Positions 11,490 to 21,187 of a stretch of 64,000 nucleotides of DNA are shown one piece after another. The translations under genes and the position numbers were made by a program. This stretch comes from Saccharopolyspora gregorii (lineage in GTDB: Bacteria; Actinomycetota; Actinomycetes; Mycobacteriales; Pseudonocardiaceae). Numbering within the stretch: position 1 is the first letter of the stretch; each line of letters begins with the position of its first letter. Where the stretch lies: the NCBI RefSeq assembly GCF_024734405.1, contig NZ_CP059556.1, positions 1,240,001 to 1,304,000 of the forward strand, read 5' to 3'. The notes under the pieces are model-generated. The model was not told the origin of the DNA. It was given only the letters and a program-made list of their open reading frames with translations, and made no database searches.

Positions 11490-12991
11490 CCGCGGTCGCC
11501 GAGATCATGGACTACGACGAGGTCCTGGAGCGGTTCGACCCGGTCCTCGGCCTCGAGGTGCACGTGGAGCTGTCCACGGCCACCAAGATGTTCTGCGGCT
11601 GCGCCAACGAGTTCGGCGCCGAGCCGAACACGCAGGTGTGCCCGGTGTGCCTGGGCCTGCCCGGCGCGCTGCCCGTCGTCAACGGCAAGGCGGTGGAATC
11701 GGCGATCCGCATCGGGCTGGCGCTGAACTGCCAGGTCGCCGAGTGGTGCCGGTTCGCGCGGAAGAACTACTTCTACCCGGACCAGCCGAAGAACTTCCAG
11801 ACCTCGCAGTACGACGAGCCGATCGTCTTCGACGGTCACCTCGACGTGGTGCTCGACGACGGTGAGACCTTCCGCGTCGACATCGAGCGGGCGCACATGG
11901 AGGAGGACACCGGCAAGTCGCTGCACGTCGGCGGTGCCACCGGCCGCATCCACGGCGCCGAGCACTCGTTGCTGGACTACAACCGCGCGGGCGTGCCGCT
12001 GGTGGAGATCGTCACCAAGCCGATCGTCGGCGCCGGGGAGCGCGCTCCCGAGGTGGCGCGGGCCTACGTGGCCGCGCTGCGCGACCTGCTGCGCTCGCTG
12101 GACGTCTCCGACGTGCGGATGGACCAGGGTTCGCTGCGCTGCGACGCGAACGTCTCGCTGATGCCGAAGGGCACCACCGAGTTCGGCACCCGCACCGAGA
12201 CGAAGAACGTCAACTCGCTGCGCAGCGTGGAACGCGCGGTGCGCCACGAGATGCGCAGGCACGCCGCGGTGCTGGTCGCAGGCGGCGAGATCCGCCAGGA
12301 GACCCGGCACTTCGACGAGTCCACCGCGACCACCTCGGCGGGCCGCAAGAAGGAGACCTCCGAGGACTACCGGTACTTCCCGGAGCCGGACCTGACTCCG
12401 ATCGCGCCGTCCCGCGAGTGGGTCGACGAGCTGTCCCGGACCCTGCCCGAGCTGCCCTGGGAGCGCCGCAAGCGCATCCAGGACGAGTGGAAGCTCTCCG
12501 ACGAGGAGCTGCGCGACCTGGTCAACGCCGGGGCGCTCGACCTCGTCGCGGCCACCGTGGACGCCGGAGCCCCGCCCGCCGAGGCGCGGTCCTGGTGGGT
12601 GGCCTACCTGTCGCAGCAGGCCAACACCCGCGGCGTCGAGCTCACCGAGCTCGCGATCACGCCGGCGCAGCTGGCGCGGGTCATCGCGCTCGTCGCCGAG
12701 GGCAAGCTGACGAACAAGCTGGCCCGCCAGGTCGTCGACGGCGTGCTCGACGGGCAGGGCGAGCCGGACGAGGTCGTCGCCGCGCAGGGCCTGGAGGTCG
12801 TCTCCGACGACTCCGCGCTGCAGGCCGCGATCGACGAGGCCCTGGCCGCGCAGCCCGACGTGGCGGACAAGATCCGCGGCGGCAAGGTGCAGGCCGCGGG
12901 CGCCGTCGTCGGTGCGGTCATGAAGTCCACCGGCGGCAAGGCCGACGCCAAGCGGGTCCGCGAGCTGATCCTCGCCGCCTGCGGCCAGTAA
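11486..12991 (+). CDS. gatB: Asp/Glu-tRNA amidotransferase subunit B
   Basis: Predicted 501-residue GatB, the kinase/amidotransferase subunit that activates the mischarged glutamyl or aspartyl group with ATP. The cradle domain motifs are clear: [17 protein letters not shown] with CPVCLGLPG (zinc-type cysteines) and [11 protein letters not shown]. The C-terminal YqeY-like tRNA-binding tail ends in [17 protein letters not shown] 11486 overlaps the preceding stop as GTGA; upstream in-frame starts lie inside gatA and are rejected. A strong terminator follows at 13007. Confidence 0.97.
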   Translation: MTAVAEIMDYDEVLERFDPVLGLEVHVELSTATKMFCGCANEFGAEPNTQVCPVCLGLPGALPVVNGKAVESAIRIGLALNCQVAEWCRFARKNYFYPDQPKNFQTSQYDEPIVFDGHLDVVLDDGETFRVDIERAHMEEDTGKSLHVGGATGRIHGAEHSLLDYNRAGVPLVEIVTKPIVGAGERAPEVARAYVAALRDLLRSLDVSDVRMDQGSLRCDANVSLMPKGTTEFGTRTETKNVNSLRSVERAVRHEMRRHAAVLVAGGEIRQETRHFDESTATTSAGRKKETSEDYRYFPEPDLTPIAPSREWVDELSRTLPELPWERRKRIQDEWKLSDEELRDLVNAGALDLVAATVDAGAPPAEARSWWVAYLSQQANTRGVELTELAITPAQLARVIALVAEGKLTNKLARQVVDGVLDGQGEPDEVVAAQGLEVVSDDSALQAAIDEALAAQPDVADKIRGGKVQAAGAVVGAVMKSTGGKADAKRVRELILAACGQ

Positions 12992-13006
12992 CAACGCTCG
13001 GCCGAC

Positions 13007-13042
13007 AACGGGCCGCCCGTCCTCCGGGACGGGCGGCCCGTT
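13007..13042 (+). terminator. Terminator of the gat operon
   Basis: A perfect 16-base stem beginning AACGGGCCGCCC, with a four-base loop, starts 16 nt after the gatB stop and is followed by a T-containing stretch (TTCGGTGTTTTC). Confidence 0.85.
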
Positions 13043-13074
13043 CGGTGTTTTCGGACTCGGGTTGCGTAGTGGTC

Positions 13075-13235
13075 GGGTGGCGGAACCTCAGCGGTTCCCT
13101 CGCTGCGGGATCGATTTCTCATGTACCAAGCTCGTACACAGCGAAATCGCTGTCCTCGCGAGGGAACCGCTGAGAACCCGCGGGTGGTCATGTTGCTTTG
13201 GTGGTCGGCGGCTCAACGGCTTCGCCGCTGACGGG
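13075..13235 (+). repeat. Dispersed hairpin element, copy 2 (covarying stem)
   Basis: Full-length copy with the same start, middle and end as copy 1. Its 17-base arms (13087-13103 and 13158-13174) differ from copies 1 and 3 at two positions, and both changes are matched in the opposite arm, so the stem stays perfect. The inner stem is replaced by an unrelated one, TGTAC/GTACA. It lies between gatB and the convergent acetyltransferase gene. Confidence 0.85.
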
Positions 13236-13258
13236 AAACCGACGAAACTCACGACGGG

Positions 13259-13816
13259 TCAGAGGTCGCGGATTACCTTGCAGGGGTTGCCCGCCGCGAA
13301 CACGCGGTCCGGGACGTCCCGGGTGACGACGCTGCCCGCGCCGACCACCGCGTCGTCGCCGATCGTCACGCCCGGGCAGACGATCACACCCCCGCCGAGC
13401 CACACGTTGTTGCCGATGCTGATCGGTGCCGCCGTCTCCCAGCGCTCTCGCCGGGCCCGGTGGTCGGTCATCGGGTGCAGCGCGGTGAGCAGCTGGACGC
13501 GCGGCCCGATGGACACGTCGTCCCCGATGCTGATCGGCGCGCAGTCCAGCAGGATCGCGTCGTAGTTGAGGAAGCTGTTGTCCCCCACGCTGATCAGGTA
13601 CCCGTAGTCGCACTGGAAGCGCGGCATGATCCACGACCCGGTGCCCAGCCGACCCAGCAGCCTGCCGAGGACCTCCTGCCGCCGCTGCTCCTCGCCGGCC
13701 CGGGTCGCGTTGAAGTCGTCCAGCAGTTCCTGGCAGCGCCTGCGCTCGGCGAGGAGTTCCGGATCGCCGTCCTGGTACGGCTCCCCGCGCAGCATCCGCT
13801 CCTTGTGCTCACCCAT
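13259..13816 (-). CDS. Sugar O-acetyltransferase, maltose/galactoside acetyltransferase type
   Basis: Predicted 185 residues of the left-handed beta-helix (hexapeptide repeat) family. The N-terminal helical region MGEHKERMLRGEPYQ and the repeats ISVGDNSFLNYDAILLDCAP, IGDDVSIGPRVQLLTALHP and IGNNVWLGGGVIVCPGVTIG are typical of Maa/LacA acetyltransferases, which move acetyl from acetyl-CoA to a sugar hydroxyl. The likely catalytic His is in LTALHP. The real substrate is not predictable. Length matches the family. The gene is alone, 32 nt downstream of the antiporter gene on the same strand, and ends next to repeat copy 2. Confidence 0.9.
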   Translation of the reverse strand: MGEHKERMLRGEPYQDGDPELLAERRRCQELLDDFNATRAGEEQRRQEVLGRLLGRLGTGSWIMPRFQCDYGYLISVGDNSFLNYDAILLDCAPISIGDDVSIGPRVQLLTALHPMTDHRARRERWETAAPISIGNNVWLGGGVIVCPGVTIGDDAVVGAGSVVTRDVPDRVFAAGNPCKVIRDL

Positions 13817-13848
13817 GCCCGCATCGTCCCGGCGCGGTGCCGCGCGGG

Positions 13849-15345
13849 TCAGTCGGGGGCGCCGTCCTCGCCGAACCAGTGGGCCATGCGGCCGCGGCGG
13901 CTCACGGCGCGCAGCCGGTGCTCGGTGGCGGTGCGCGCTCCCGCGGTGGTCATGATGAGCAGGTCGTCGCCGGTGCGCAGCCGGGTGCCCGGTTCCGGCA
14001 CGAAGGAGGTGCCGCCGCGGATGATCAGGGTGATGGCGCTGGGGTCCGGCAGCCGCAGCTCCCGCAGCATCACGTAGTGCAGCTGCGAGCCCGGCGGCAC
14101 CGACACGGTCAGCAGTTCCGCGTCGAGCACGTCCAGCGGCGCCACCTCCACCTGGATCTCCCGCGCCGCGTCCGCCCGCACCAGCCCGAGCGCGCGGGCC
14201 AGGCCCAGCAGCCCGGGGCCCTGCACCAGGGTGAACACCGCGACCAGCACGAACACCACGTTCAGCACCCGGTCGCTGCCCGGCACGCCCGCCACCACCG
14301 GGAAGGTGGCCAGCACGATCGGCACCGCGCCGCGCAGCCCCGCCCAGGACACGAACGCCTGCTCCCGCAGCGGCACCCGGAACGGCAGCAGCGACACCAG
14401 CACCGACAGCGGTCGCGCCACCAGCAGCAGCACCAGCCCCACCACCAGCGCGGGCAGCAGTTCCGGCAGCAGCTCGTGCGGCGTGATCAGCAGGCCCAGC
14501 AGCACGAACAGCCCGATCTGCGCGAGCCACCCGAGCCCTTCGGCGAACGAGCGCACCGAGGCGCGGTGCGGCAGCCCGGAGTTCGCGAGCACCAGACCGG
14601 ACAGGAACGCGGCGAGGAACCCGGACGCGTCCACCGCGCCGGAGGCGGCGAACGCGACGACACCGAGCCCGAACATCGCCACCGGGTACAGCCCGGACGC
14701 GGGCAGCGCCACCCGGTGCAGCACCCACGCCCCGGCCCGGCCGACGAGCAGGCCGATCACGGCGCCCGCGCCCAGTTCGTAGAGCACGTCCCCGGCCACT
14801 TCCAGCGGGTGGAACTCCAGCGGCACGGTGCTGAACAGCAGCACCAGGATCACCGTCGGCGCGTCGTTGAAGCCGGATTCGGCCTCCAGCATCCCGGAGA
14901 CCCGGCGCGGCACCGGCAGGGTGCGCAGCACCGAGAACACCGCGGCCGCGTCGGTGGAGGACACGACCGCGCCGAGCAGCAGCGAAGCCTGCCAGGGGAG
15001 CCCGATGAGCAGGTGCGCGCCCGCGGCGGTGACCACGACGCTGACCGCGACCCCGGCGGTGGCGAGCAGCCCGCTGGGCGCGAGCAGCGGTTTCACGTCC
15101 GACCAGCGGGTGGTGAGGCCGCCTTCGACGAGGATGACGGCGAGCGCGGCGGTGCCCAGGTCCTGCGCCAGCTGCGCGTCGTCGAAGTGCAGGCCGAGCC
15201 CGTCCTCGCCGATGACGAGCCCGAGCGCGAGGAACAGCAGCAGCGCGGGCAGGCCGAAGCGCGCCGCCGCGCGGGTGGCGAGGATGGCTGCCAGCAGCAC
15301 GAGCCCACCCGCCAGCAGCGTCGTGTACAGCTGCTCCAAGGTCAT
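13849..15345 (-). CDS. Potassium/proton antiporter, CPA1 NhaP2 type with TrkA-C domain
   Basis: Predicted 498-residue membrane protein. About 12 hydrophobic helices cover residues 1-385, with the CPA signature around VSSTDAAAVFSVLR and the conserved ESGFNDAPTVILVLL, where the acidic residue takes part in ion exchange. A cytoplasmic C-terminal TrkA-C/RCK-like domain (about residues 400-475, PLDVLDAELLTVSVPPGSQL) would bind a regulatory ligand. This architecture is that of NhaP2/CvrA antiporters, which exchange K+ or Na+ for protons in pH and osmotic balance. Ion preference cannot be told from sequence alone. Confidence 0.9.
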   Translation of the reverse strand: MTLEQLYTTLLAGGLVLLAAILATRAAARFGLPALLLFLALGLVIGEDGLGLHFDDAQLAQDLGTAALAVILVEGGLTTRWSDVKPLLAPSGLLATAGVAVSVVVTAAGAHLLIGLPWQASLLLGAVVSSTDAAAVFSVLRTLPVPRRVSGMLEAESGFNDAPTVILVLLFSTVPLEFHPLEVAGDVLYELGAGAVIGLLVGRAGAWVLHRVALPASGLYPVAMFGLGVVAFAASGAVDASGFLAAFLSGLVLANSGLPHRASVRSFAEGLGWLAQIGLFVLLGLLITPHELLPELLPALVVGLVLLLVARPLSVLVSLLPFRVPLREQAFVSWAGLRGAVPIVLATFPVVAGVPGSDRVLNVVFVLVAVFTLVQGPGLLGLARALGLVRADAAREIQVEVAPLDVLDAELLTVSVPPGSQLHYVMLRELRLPDPSAITLIIRGGTSFVPEPGTRLRTGDDLLIMTTAGARTATEHRLRAVSRRGRMAHWFGEDGAPD

Positions 15346-15483
15346 CGCTGTTCCGTTCCGCCACCGGCGCGCCGCCGGCCTCGGGCCGGGACGCGTCCTG
15401 AGTGGACCATGGCCGGGTTCGTCCTGCTCCGGTCACCCCTCGCAGCGGCGAGGGGGCGGACCCGTCAGGCCTTCGGCCCCGGG

Positions 15484-16659
15484 TCAGTCCTTGCCGGTGT
15501 CGCCGGAGGGAGGTTCGATCCGGATCGCCCGGTCGTCGCTGGGCACGGGCGCGCCGCCGGACTTGTTCGCGGTGCCCAGCCACAGCAGCCCGTCCGGGCC
15601 GTTCGCGGCGGCGGAGAAGCGCCCGTAGGTCTTCTCCATCACCTTGGCGGGCTGGCCGGTGAAGGTGCCGTCCGGGCCGGGGTTGAGCGCGTACAGCGCC
15701 GCCGCGTCGGTCAGCGCCACGACCACGGAGGCCGGTCCGGCGGCGCAACCGGCCACGCCGGGCCGGTCCGGCCAGCTCCAGGCGGGTTCGCCGAGCGCGG
15801 TGCCGAACTCGACGCGGTGCAGCGCGTCCCGGGTCGCGCCGCGGTCGGTCAGCCAGTAGCCGCCGGTCTCGGCCGCCCCGCACAGCCCGCCGGGATCGGA
15901 GACGCCGGAGGCGACCACCCGGGACTTCGGATCGGGGTTGCCCGCGGCGGGCGCGCCGAAGCCGTCGATGCGCAACACCTTGCCCGCCAGCGATCCCGGG
16001 TTCGCCGCGTTCGCGCGGTCGCCCGCGTCGCCGGTGGCGACCAGCAGCGCGCCGCGCCCGTCGTCGAGCAGCGCCCCCGCGTTGCCGGTGGAGCCCTTCG
16101 GGATGCCGGTGAGCACCGGTTTCGGGCTGTCGCCCGGCGCGACCCGCAGCACCTGGTTCTCGCCGCCGACGCTGGCGTACGCGTAGACGAGCTCGTCCTC
16201 CTGGTAGCTCGGGGACAGCGCCAGCCCGGTCAGCCCGCCACCGCCGGAGCGGTCCACCGGCACCCGGGCGATCTCGACGGGTTCGGCGTCCTGCTCGACG
16301 CGCAGGATGCGGCCGGTGGCGCGTTCGCCGACCAGCGCGCCGCGGCCGTCGGGCAGCACGGTGATGGCGCCGACCGGGTCGAGGCAGGTCGCGACGACCG
16401 CCGGGTCCGGGTCGATGCAGCCGATGGGCACCGCGGGCACGTCCTCGGTGGGCTGTCCCGGTGGCGGTGGGGGCGGCGCGGGCTGCTCGATCGACGGCTG
16501 CGGGCCGGCCTGCGGTTCCAGCGACGGCTGGTCGCGCCAGGTACCGGGGTGCTCGTCGGGGAACTGGGCGCAGCCGCCGAGCGCGATCGCGGCCAGCAGC
16601 GCTCCCGCCGTCCGCGCGCGAGGACGGCGACCGGCGGGGGAGGTGCGCTGGGCTGCCAC
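15484..16659 (-). CDS. LppZ-like lipoprotein, PQQ-type sugar dehydrogenase beta-propeller family
   Basis: Predicted about 391 residues. The signal peptide ends in a lipobox (AIALGGC), then a Pro-rich linker (QPAPPPPPPGQP) leads to a glucose/sorbosone dehydrogenase-like six-blade propeller with blades such as GAITVLPDGRGALVGERATG and LLWLGTANKSGG. It matches LppZ (Rv3006) of M. tuberculosis in type and position. Enzyme activity is unproven for this group. GTG 16659 is preferred because it gives a normal signal-peptide length; GTG 16692 is an in-frame alternative adding 11 residues. It is divergent from the DoxX gene. Confidence 0.85.
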   Translation of the reverse strand: MAAQRTSPAGRRPRARTAGALLAAIALGGCAQFPDEHPGTWRDQPSLEPQAGPQPSIEQPAPPPPPPGQPTEDVPAVPIGCIDPDPAVVATCLDPVGAITVLPDGRGALVGERATGRILRVEQDAEPVEIARVPVDRSGGGGLTGLALSPSYQEDELVYAYASVGGENQVLRVAPGDSPKPVLTGIPKGSTGNAGALLDDGRGALLVATGDAGDRANAANPGSLAGKVLRIDGFGAPAAGNPDPKSRVVASGVSDPGGLCGAAETGGYWLTDRGATRDALHRVEFGTALGEPAWSWPDRPGVAGCAAGPASVVVALTDAAALYALNPGPDGTFTGQPAKVMEKTYGRFSAAANGPDGLLWLGTANKSGGAPVPSDDRAIRIEPPSGDTGKD

Positions 16660-17050
16660 GAGTGCCGAGGGTATCGGCCCCGCCGTGAACACCGGGTGAG
16701 CACCCGGCGGGCCGAGCGTCGCACCGCCCGGAATCCCACCCGCCGGGAACGTCCGTTCCGCGGAACCCGCCGTGCAGCCGCGCGAGCGCCACCGAATGCA
16801 GCAATTCCGGATGAGACCGCGGTCGCCGATCCGGAACCGGTCCGCGCCGCGAGACCGGTCCGGGCGGTCGATCCGGAACCGTCCGAGTCGCGCGGCGCAT
16901 CGCCGGCACCTGCGGAAACGAAGAATTCACGAGTCCGGTACCGCATTCTGGCGAATGCCGGAACAACGCGATCTCCGTGGAATTCCCCTCGGAAATGGTT
17001 CACCCGAAAGGGTCGCTTAGGCAGTGCGTGATGCCTTAGCCTTCTGCGCC
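16660..17050. other. 391-nt divergent intergenic region, lppZ-like / doxX
   Basis: No credible gene is seen here. A near-identical direct repeat CGATCCGGAACCGGTCCG occurs at 16827-16844 and again, one base shorter, at 16869-16885. TAGCCT at 17037-17042, eight bases before the doxX GTG, is a candidate -10 box. A small GAAA-loop hairpin (ACCCGAAAGGGT) lies near 17003. Confidence 0.5.
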
Positions 17051-17773
17051 GTGAGCATTCACGACGATCGCCCCAGCGGACACCGAGACGAGCGTCCGCA
17101 GCGCGGCGGGAAGAAGTCCGCCGACGGGCCTGCGGGAACCCAGGGCCTCGGCGTGCAGGACTACGACTACGACTACTACGACGACGCCGCGTACAGCGAT
17201 GCGAACGCGACCGCCGTGGTGGACCGCGGCTCCGGTGCCGACTTCTACGAAGAGCTCGACGACCGCAAGCCGTTCGCGTGGAACGCAGGCACCGACCTGG
17301 GCCTGCTGGTGCTGCGCCTGGTCGTCGGCGGCATCTTCGCCGCGCACGGCGCGCAGAAGCTGTTCGGCGTGCTCGGCGGTTCCGGCCCGGAGAAGTTCGC
17401 GCAGAGCCTGGCCAAGGCCGGGTTCGAGCAGAGCGCGGTGCTGTCCCTGGTCACCGGCGGGACCGAGCTCGGCGCGGGCGCACTGCTCGTGCTGGGCCTG
17501 TTCACGCCGCTGGCGGCCGCGGGCATCGTCGGCGTGATGGCCAGCGCCATCGTGTCGATGAAGCTGCCCGGCCCGTTCTTCGACCAGGAGGGCGGCTACG
17601 AGTACCCGGTCGTCCTGATCGCCATCGCGCTGTGCCTGATGTTCACCGGGCCCGGCCGGGTCGCGCTGGACAACGGGCGGTCCTGGTTCCGGCACCCGCT
17701 GGTCAGCGGCTTCATCTGCCTGGTGATCGCGGCGGGTTCCGCGGCGGCGGTGCTGGTCCTGCTGAGGTCCTGA
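17051..17773 (+). CDS. DoxX family membrane protein (Rv3005c-like)
   Basis: Predicted 240 residues. An acidic Tyr/Asp-rich N-terminus (VQDYDYDYYDDAAYSDAN) of about 80 residues precedes the DoxX domain, which has four hydrophobic helices beginning DLGLLVLRLVVGGIFAAHGA with the typical HGAQKLFG motif. The M. tuberculosis relative in the same position (Rv3005c) is reported to form a membrane oxidoreductase complex linked to thiol and oxidative stress; that role here is inferred. GTG 17051 fits a leaderless start; an upstream in-frame GTG at 17024 lies before the -10 box. The gene converges on ilvD. Confidence 0.85.
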   Translation: MSIHDDRPSGHRDERPQRGGKKSADGPAGTQGLGVQDYDYDYYDDAAYSDANATAVVDRGSGADFYEELDDRKPFAWNAGTDLGLLVLRLVVGGIFAAHGAQKLFGVLGGSGPEKFAQSLAKAGFEQSAVLSLVTGGTELGAGALLVLGLFTPLAAAGIVGVMASAIVSMKLPGPFFDQEGGYEYPVVLIAIALCLMFTGPGRVALDNGRSWFRHPLVSGFICLVIAAGSAAAVLVLLRS

Positions 17774-17823
17774 TGTCCGGCGGAGCGCCGGTCCTCGGCG
17801 GCTCCGCGTCCTCCGACGAAAAG

Positions 17824-17857
17824 CGACGGCCGGGTTCCACGTGGAACCCGGCCGTCG
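17824..17857. terminator. Perfect 34-bp palindrome between doxX and ilvD (terminator, parS-like core)
   Basis: Arms 17824-17840 and 17841-17857 are exactly complementary with no spacer. On the minus strand it follows the ilvD stop by 14 nt and is followed by CGCTTTTCG, which fits an intrinsic terminator. The centre, GTTCCACGTGGAAC, resembles a ParB parS site but is symmetrically different from its GTTTCACGTGAAAC form. Confidence 0.75.
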
Positions 17858-17871
17858 GCACGTTCGCGGTC

Positions 17872-19716
17872 CTACTTGGAGACGTCCCGGACGGCGCCGT
17901 GCGAGGCGGAGGTGGCCAGCCGCGCGTAGGCGCGCAGCGCCGAGGTCACCTTGCGCTCGCGGGACACCGGCTGCCACGGGTGCTCGCTGCTCTCCATCTT
18001 GGCGCGCCGCTCGGCCAGCACCTCGTCGTCGACGAGCAGCTGCAGCGTGCGCTCCCGCACGTCGATGAGGATCTGGTCGCCCTCCTCGACGAGGCCGATG
18101 ACGCCGCCGTTGCCCGCCTCCGGCGAGATGTGCCCGATGGACAGCCCGGAGGAACCGCCGGAGAACCGGCCGTCGGTGATCAGCGCGCACTTCTTGCCGA
18201 GACCGGAGCCCTTCAGGAACGCGGTCGGGTGCAGCATCTCCTGCATGCCCGGTCCGCCGGACGGGCCCTCGTAGCGGATCACCAGCACGTCACCGGGCTC
18301 GATCTTCTTCTGCAGGATCGCGGCGACGGCCTGCTCCTGGCTCTCCAGCACCCGCGCCGGGCCCTGGAAGTGCCACAGCTCCTCCTCGACGCCCGCGGTC
18401 TTCACGACCGCACCGTCCTCGGCGAGGTTGCCGCGCAGCACCGCCAGCCCGCCGTCCGCGGTGTAGGCGTGCTCGAAGTCGCGGATGCAGCCGCCCGCGG
18501 CATCGGTGTCCAGCGAGGACCAGCGGTTCTCGGTGGAGAACGCCTGCGTGGTGCGGACTCCGCCGGGCGCGGCGTGGAACAGGTCGAGCGCTTCTTGGGA
18601 GGGCGATGCACCGCGCACGTCCCAGCGGTCCAGCCACTCGGTGAGGCTGGCGCTGTGCACCGAGGACACGTCGCGGTGCAGCAGCTCCGCGCGGTCCAGC
18701 TCACCCATGATCGCGGAGATGCCGCCGGCCCGGTGCACGTCCTCCATGTGGTAGTCGGAGTTCGGCGCGACCTTAGACAGGCACGGCACCTGGCGGCTGA
18801 TTCGCTCGATGTCCGAGAGCTCGAAGTCGATCTCGCCCTCGCGGGCGGCGGCCAGCGTGTGCAGCACCGTGTTCGTGGAGCCGCCCATCGCCATGTCCAG
18901 CGCCATCGCGTTCTCGAACGCCTTCTTGTTCGCGACCGAGCGCGGCAGGACCGAGTCGTCGTCCTCCTGGTACCAGCGCTTCGAGATCCGCACGACGGTG
19001 CGCCCGGCCTCCTCGAACAGGGCGCGGCGCGCGGCGTGCGTGGCCAGCGTGGAGCCGTTGCCCGGCAGCGCGAGGCCCAAGGCCTCGGTGAGGCAGTTCA
19101 TCGAGTTCGCGGTGAACATCCCGGAGCAGGAACCGCAGGTCGGGCAGGCGGAGCGCTCCACCTCGCTGAGCCCGTCGTCGTCGACCGCGGAGTTCGCCGA
19201 CGCGGAGATCGTGGTGATCAGGTCGGTCGGCGCCTGCGCGACGCCCTCCACGACCACGGCCTTCCCGGCCTCCATCGGGCCACCGGAGACGAACACCGTC
19301 GGCACGTTGAGCCGCATCGCGGCGTTCAGCATGCCGGGCGTGATCTTGTCGCAGTTCGAGATGCACACCAGCGCGTCCGCCTGGTGCGCGTTGACCATGT
19401 ACTCCACCGAGTCGGCGATGATCTCGCGCGAGGGCAGCGAGTAGAGCATCCCGCTGTGGCCCATGGCGATGCCGTCGTCCACCGCGATCGTGTGGAACTC
19501 CCGCGGCACGCCGCCCGCTTCGCGGATCGTCTCGGCCACCACGTCGCCGAGGTCGCGGAGGTGCACGTGACCGGGCACGAACTGGGTGTAGGAGTTGGCG
19601 ATGGCCACGATCGGCTTGCCGAAGTCGTCGTCGGTCATGCCGGTGGCACGCCACAGCGAACGGGCGCCTGCGGCGTTCCGTCCGTGGGTGGTGGTGCGGG
19701 AGCGCAACTGGGGCAT
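17872..19716 (-). CDS. ilvD: Dihydroxy-acid dehydratase
   Basis: Predicted 614-residue enzyme that dehydrates dihydroxyisovalerate and dihydroxymethylvalerate to the keto acids for valine, leucine and isoleucine. Iron-sulfur cluster cysteines are visible in [10 protein letters not shown] and [16 protein letters not shown]. The C-terminal swivelling domain contains [16 protein letters not shown], with the family's catalytic serine region. Length matches E. coli IlvD. The ATG at 19716 has AAGGA about 6 bases upstream. It stands apart from ilvBNC and on the opposite strand, so it is controlled separately. A terminator palindrome follows the stop. Confidence 0.97.
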   Translation of the reverse strand: MPQLRSRTTTHGRNAAGARSLWRATGMTDDDFGKPIVAIANSYTQFVPGHVHLRDLGDVVAETIREAGGVPREFHTIAVDDGIAMGHSGMLYSLPSREIIADSVEYMVNAHQADALVCISNCDKITPGMLNAAMRLNVPTVFVSGGPMEAGKAVVVEGVAQAPTDLITTISASANSAVDDDGLSEVERSACPTCGSCSGMFTANSMNCLTEALGLALPGNGSTLATHAARRALFEEAGRTVVRISKRWYQEDDDSVLPRSVANKKAFENAMALDMAMGGSTNTVLHTLAAAREGEIDFELSDIERISRQVPCLSKVAPNSDYHMEDVHRAGGISAIMGELDRAELLHRDVSSVHSASLTEWLDRWDVRGASPSQEALDLFHAAPGGVRTTQAFSTENRWSSLDTDAAGGCIRDFEHAYTADGGLAVLRGNLAEDGAVVKTAGVEEELWHFQGPARVLESQEQAVAAILQKKIEPGDVLVIRYEGPSGGPGMQEMLHPTAFLKGSGLGKKCALITDGRFSGGSSGLSIGHISPEAGNGGVIGLVEEGDQILIDVRERTLQLLVDDEVLAERRAKMESSEHPWQPVSRERKVTSALRAYARLATSASHGAVRDVSK

Positions 19717-19754
19717 GGTCCTTCTCGGTTCTCTCGCTGAATTCGCGTCGGGAC

Positions 19755-19783
19755 GGCGAAAAGACGCCCACCTCGTGAGTGGG
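19755..19783 (-). terminator. Weak terminator-like hairpin upstream of ilvD
   Basis: On the minus strand CCCAC and GTGGG (5-base stem, 7-base loop) are followed by CGTCTTTTC. It could end transcription from the PH-domain gene or act as an attenuator before ilvD. I find no leader peptide rich in Ile, Leu or Val here, so the first option is simpler. Confidence 0.35.
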
Positions 19784-19946
19784 GGGACGAACTGCGGTGA
19801 CCTCGACGCTACTCCTGCCCGGCGGCGCCGGAGGTGACCGGTGCGCGCTCCCCGGGCGTTCGTGACGCAGGCCTCGGCCGGTACCGGGGAGCGGACGGCG
19901 CCGGCGGCGCCCGGTTCGGAGCGGGCACCGCCGGTGCGAGCGGGGA

Positions 19947-20969
19947 TCAGCCCGCCGACTCGCGGGAGCCGTCGGTGCCGGTCTCGTCGGTGGACGGCTC
20001 GGCGGCGGACTCGGCACCGGTGGACTCGGTGCCCGCGGTGGCCGGAGATCCGGAGGCGGCATCTCCAGCGGTGGCGGTATCTCCCGCGGTGGCGGCGGAT
20101 TCGGCGTCGGTCGCGGACCCGGTGCCCTCGTCGCCCGCGTCCCGGGCCTCGGCGGTGGCGCGGTCGGGCTCCGGAGCGCTCGGCGCGGCGTTCGGGTCGG
20201 GGACGCGGCCGCCGCTGAGCTCGGCCAGCCGGCCCACGTCCCGCACCCGGATCGCCGGGAGCGCGATCTCCGCGCCGGAGCCGAGCACGGCCCGCACCCA
20301 GCGCCGCTCGTCCAAGCGCAGCGAGGCCAGCTCGTCCCAGCCGAACCCGGTGCGGCCGAACAGGCGGCGGACGGTGATCCGCTCGGCGGTGACCACGGTG
20401 CGCGGCCGCACGATCACGTAGGCGAGCGCCAGCGGGATCAGGTAGGTGGGCAGCAGCTGCGGGAACGGCTCGGCGAAGGCGATCGGCGTCACCGAGATCG
20501 CCACCGCGAACACCGCGAGCAGCGAGGTCCGGGTCAGCTGGAAGGTCAGCGACTTCGGCAGCGCCTTGGCACGCCCGGCGGCGCGCGGGACGGGCGTCGC
20601 GGCCGGTCCGGCGGGCTCGGTGGTGCCGGAGCTCCCGGCGCCGGAGCCGTCGGTACCGGAGTCGTCGGCGCCGGAGTCCCCGGTGCCGGATCCCTCGGCG
20701 GTGCGGGGCTGCCCGGCGGCGCCGGAGCCCTCGGGCGCATCGGGGCCGGTCGCCTCGGTGGCCGGCGCGACGCCGGGTTCCGCCGCGTCCTCCCGGGTGG
20801 CGGTGCCGGTCGTGCCCTGGTCCTCGGACGTGCTCACTTCGCGGGTCCCCTCTGCCTCTGCGCGTTCCGGCCCCGCGGTCCCGGGCTCCGCGGGGGAGCC
20901 GGTGCGCCCGGTGTCGCGCTCGCCGCGGCCGGGGCCGGGCGGCTCGGGTGCCGCAGGTGTCTCGCTCAC
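19947..20969 (-). CDS. Membrane-anchored PH-domain protein, Cfp6 (Rv3004)-like
   Basis: Predicted 340 residues, much longer than mycobacterial Cfp6. A low-complexity Gly/Ser/Thr/Glu/Pro region (residues 1-130) is followed by two hydrophobic helices ([20 protein letters not shown] and [16 protein letters not shown]), a bacterial PH-like domain ([40 protein letters not shown]) and an acidic Ala/Thr/Ser tail of about 85 residues. The function is unknown. The start is uncertain: GTG 20969 gives the full frame, while GTG 20837 has AGAGGGG at good spacing. Its place next to ilvB mirrors M. tuberculosis. Confidence 0.75.
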   Translation of the reverse strand: MSETPAAPEPPGPGRGERDTGRTGSPAEPGTAGPERAEAEGTREVSTSEDQGTTGTATREDAAEPGVAPATEATGPDAPEGSGAAGQPRTAEGSGTGDSGADDSGTDGSGAGSSGTTEPAGPAATPVPRAAGRAKALPKSLTFQLTRTSLLAVFAVAISVTPIAFAEPFPQLLPTYLIPLALAYVIVRPRTVVTAERITVRRLFGRTGFGWDELASLRLDERRWVRAVLGSGAEIALPAIRVRDVGRLAELSGGRVPDPNAAPSAPEPDRATAEARDAGDEGTGSATDAESAATAGDTATAGDAASGSPATAGTESTGAESAAEPSTDETGTDGSRESAG

Positions 20970-21187
20970 CCCTCGATGCTCTCACCCGCGCGCGGGACGC
21001 CCGCAGCGTCCCTGCTGGTGGCGGGAGTGCGGGGACGCGGTGCGCCCGGTGTCGCGACCGGGCCGCGCGGACCCGCGGCGGCGGAGCGACGTACGCCACA
21101 CCGGGTTCCGCCGAATGCGCGCGGCATGCTCCCGACCTGCGGGAACACCGGGCGGTGCGCGGCTCCGGCCGGGCCTCCGGTGTCCAG

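Noticed and set aside
13259-16966. A 1235-codon minus-strand frame that would fuse the acetyltransferase to upstream sequence
   Set aside because: It runs in another frame through the antiporter and lipoprotein genes. The acetyltransferase has its own ATG at 13816 and normal length.
17824-17857. A true chromosomal parS site
   Set aside because: The core differs from the parS consensus by a symmetric T-to-C/A-to-G change, there is a T-rich stretch on the ilvD side, and no parAB or origin genes are near. A terminator explains it better, though I list it as a weak finding.
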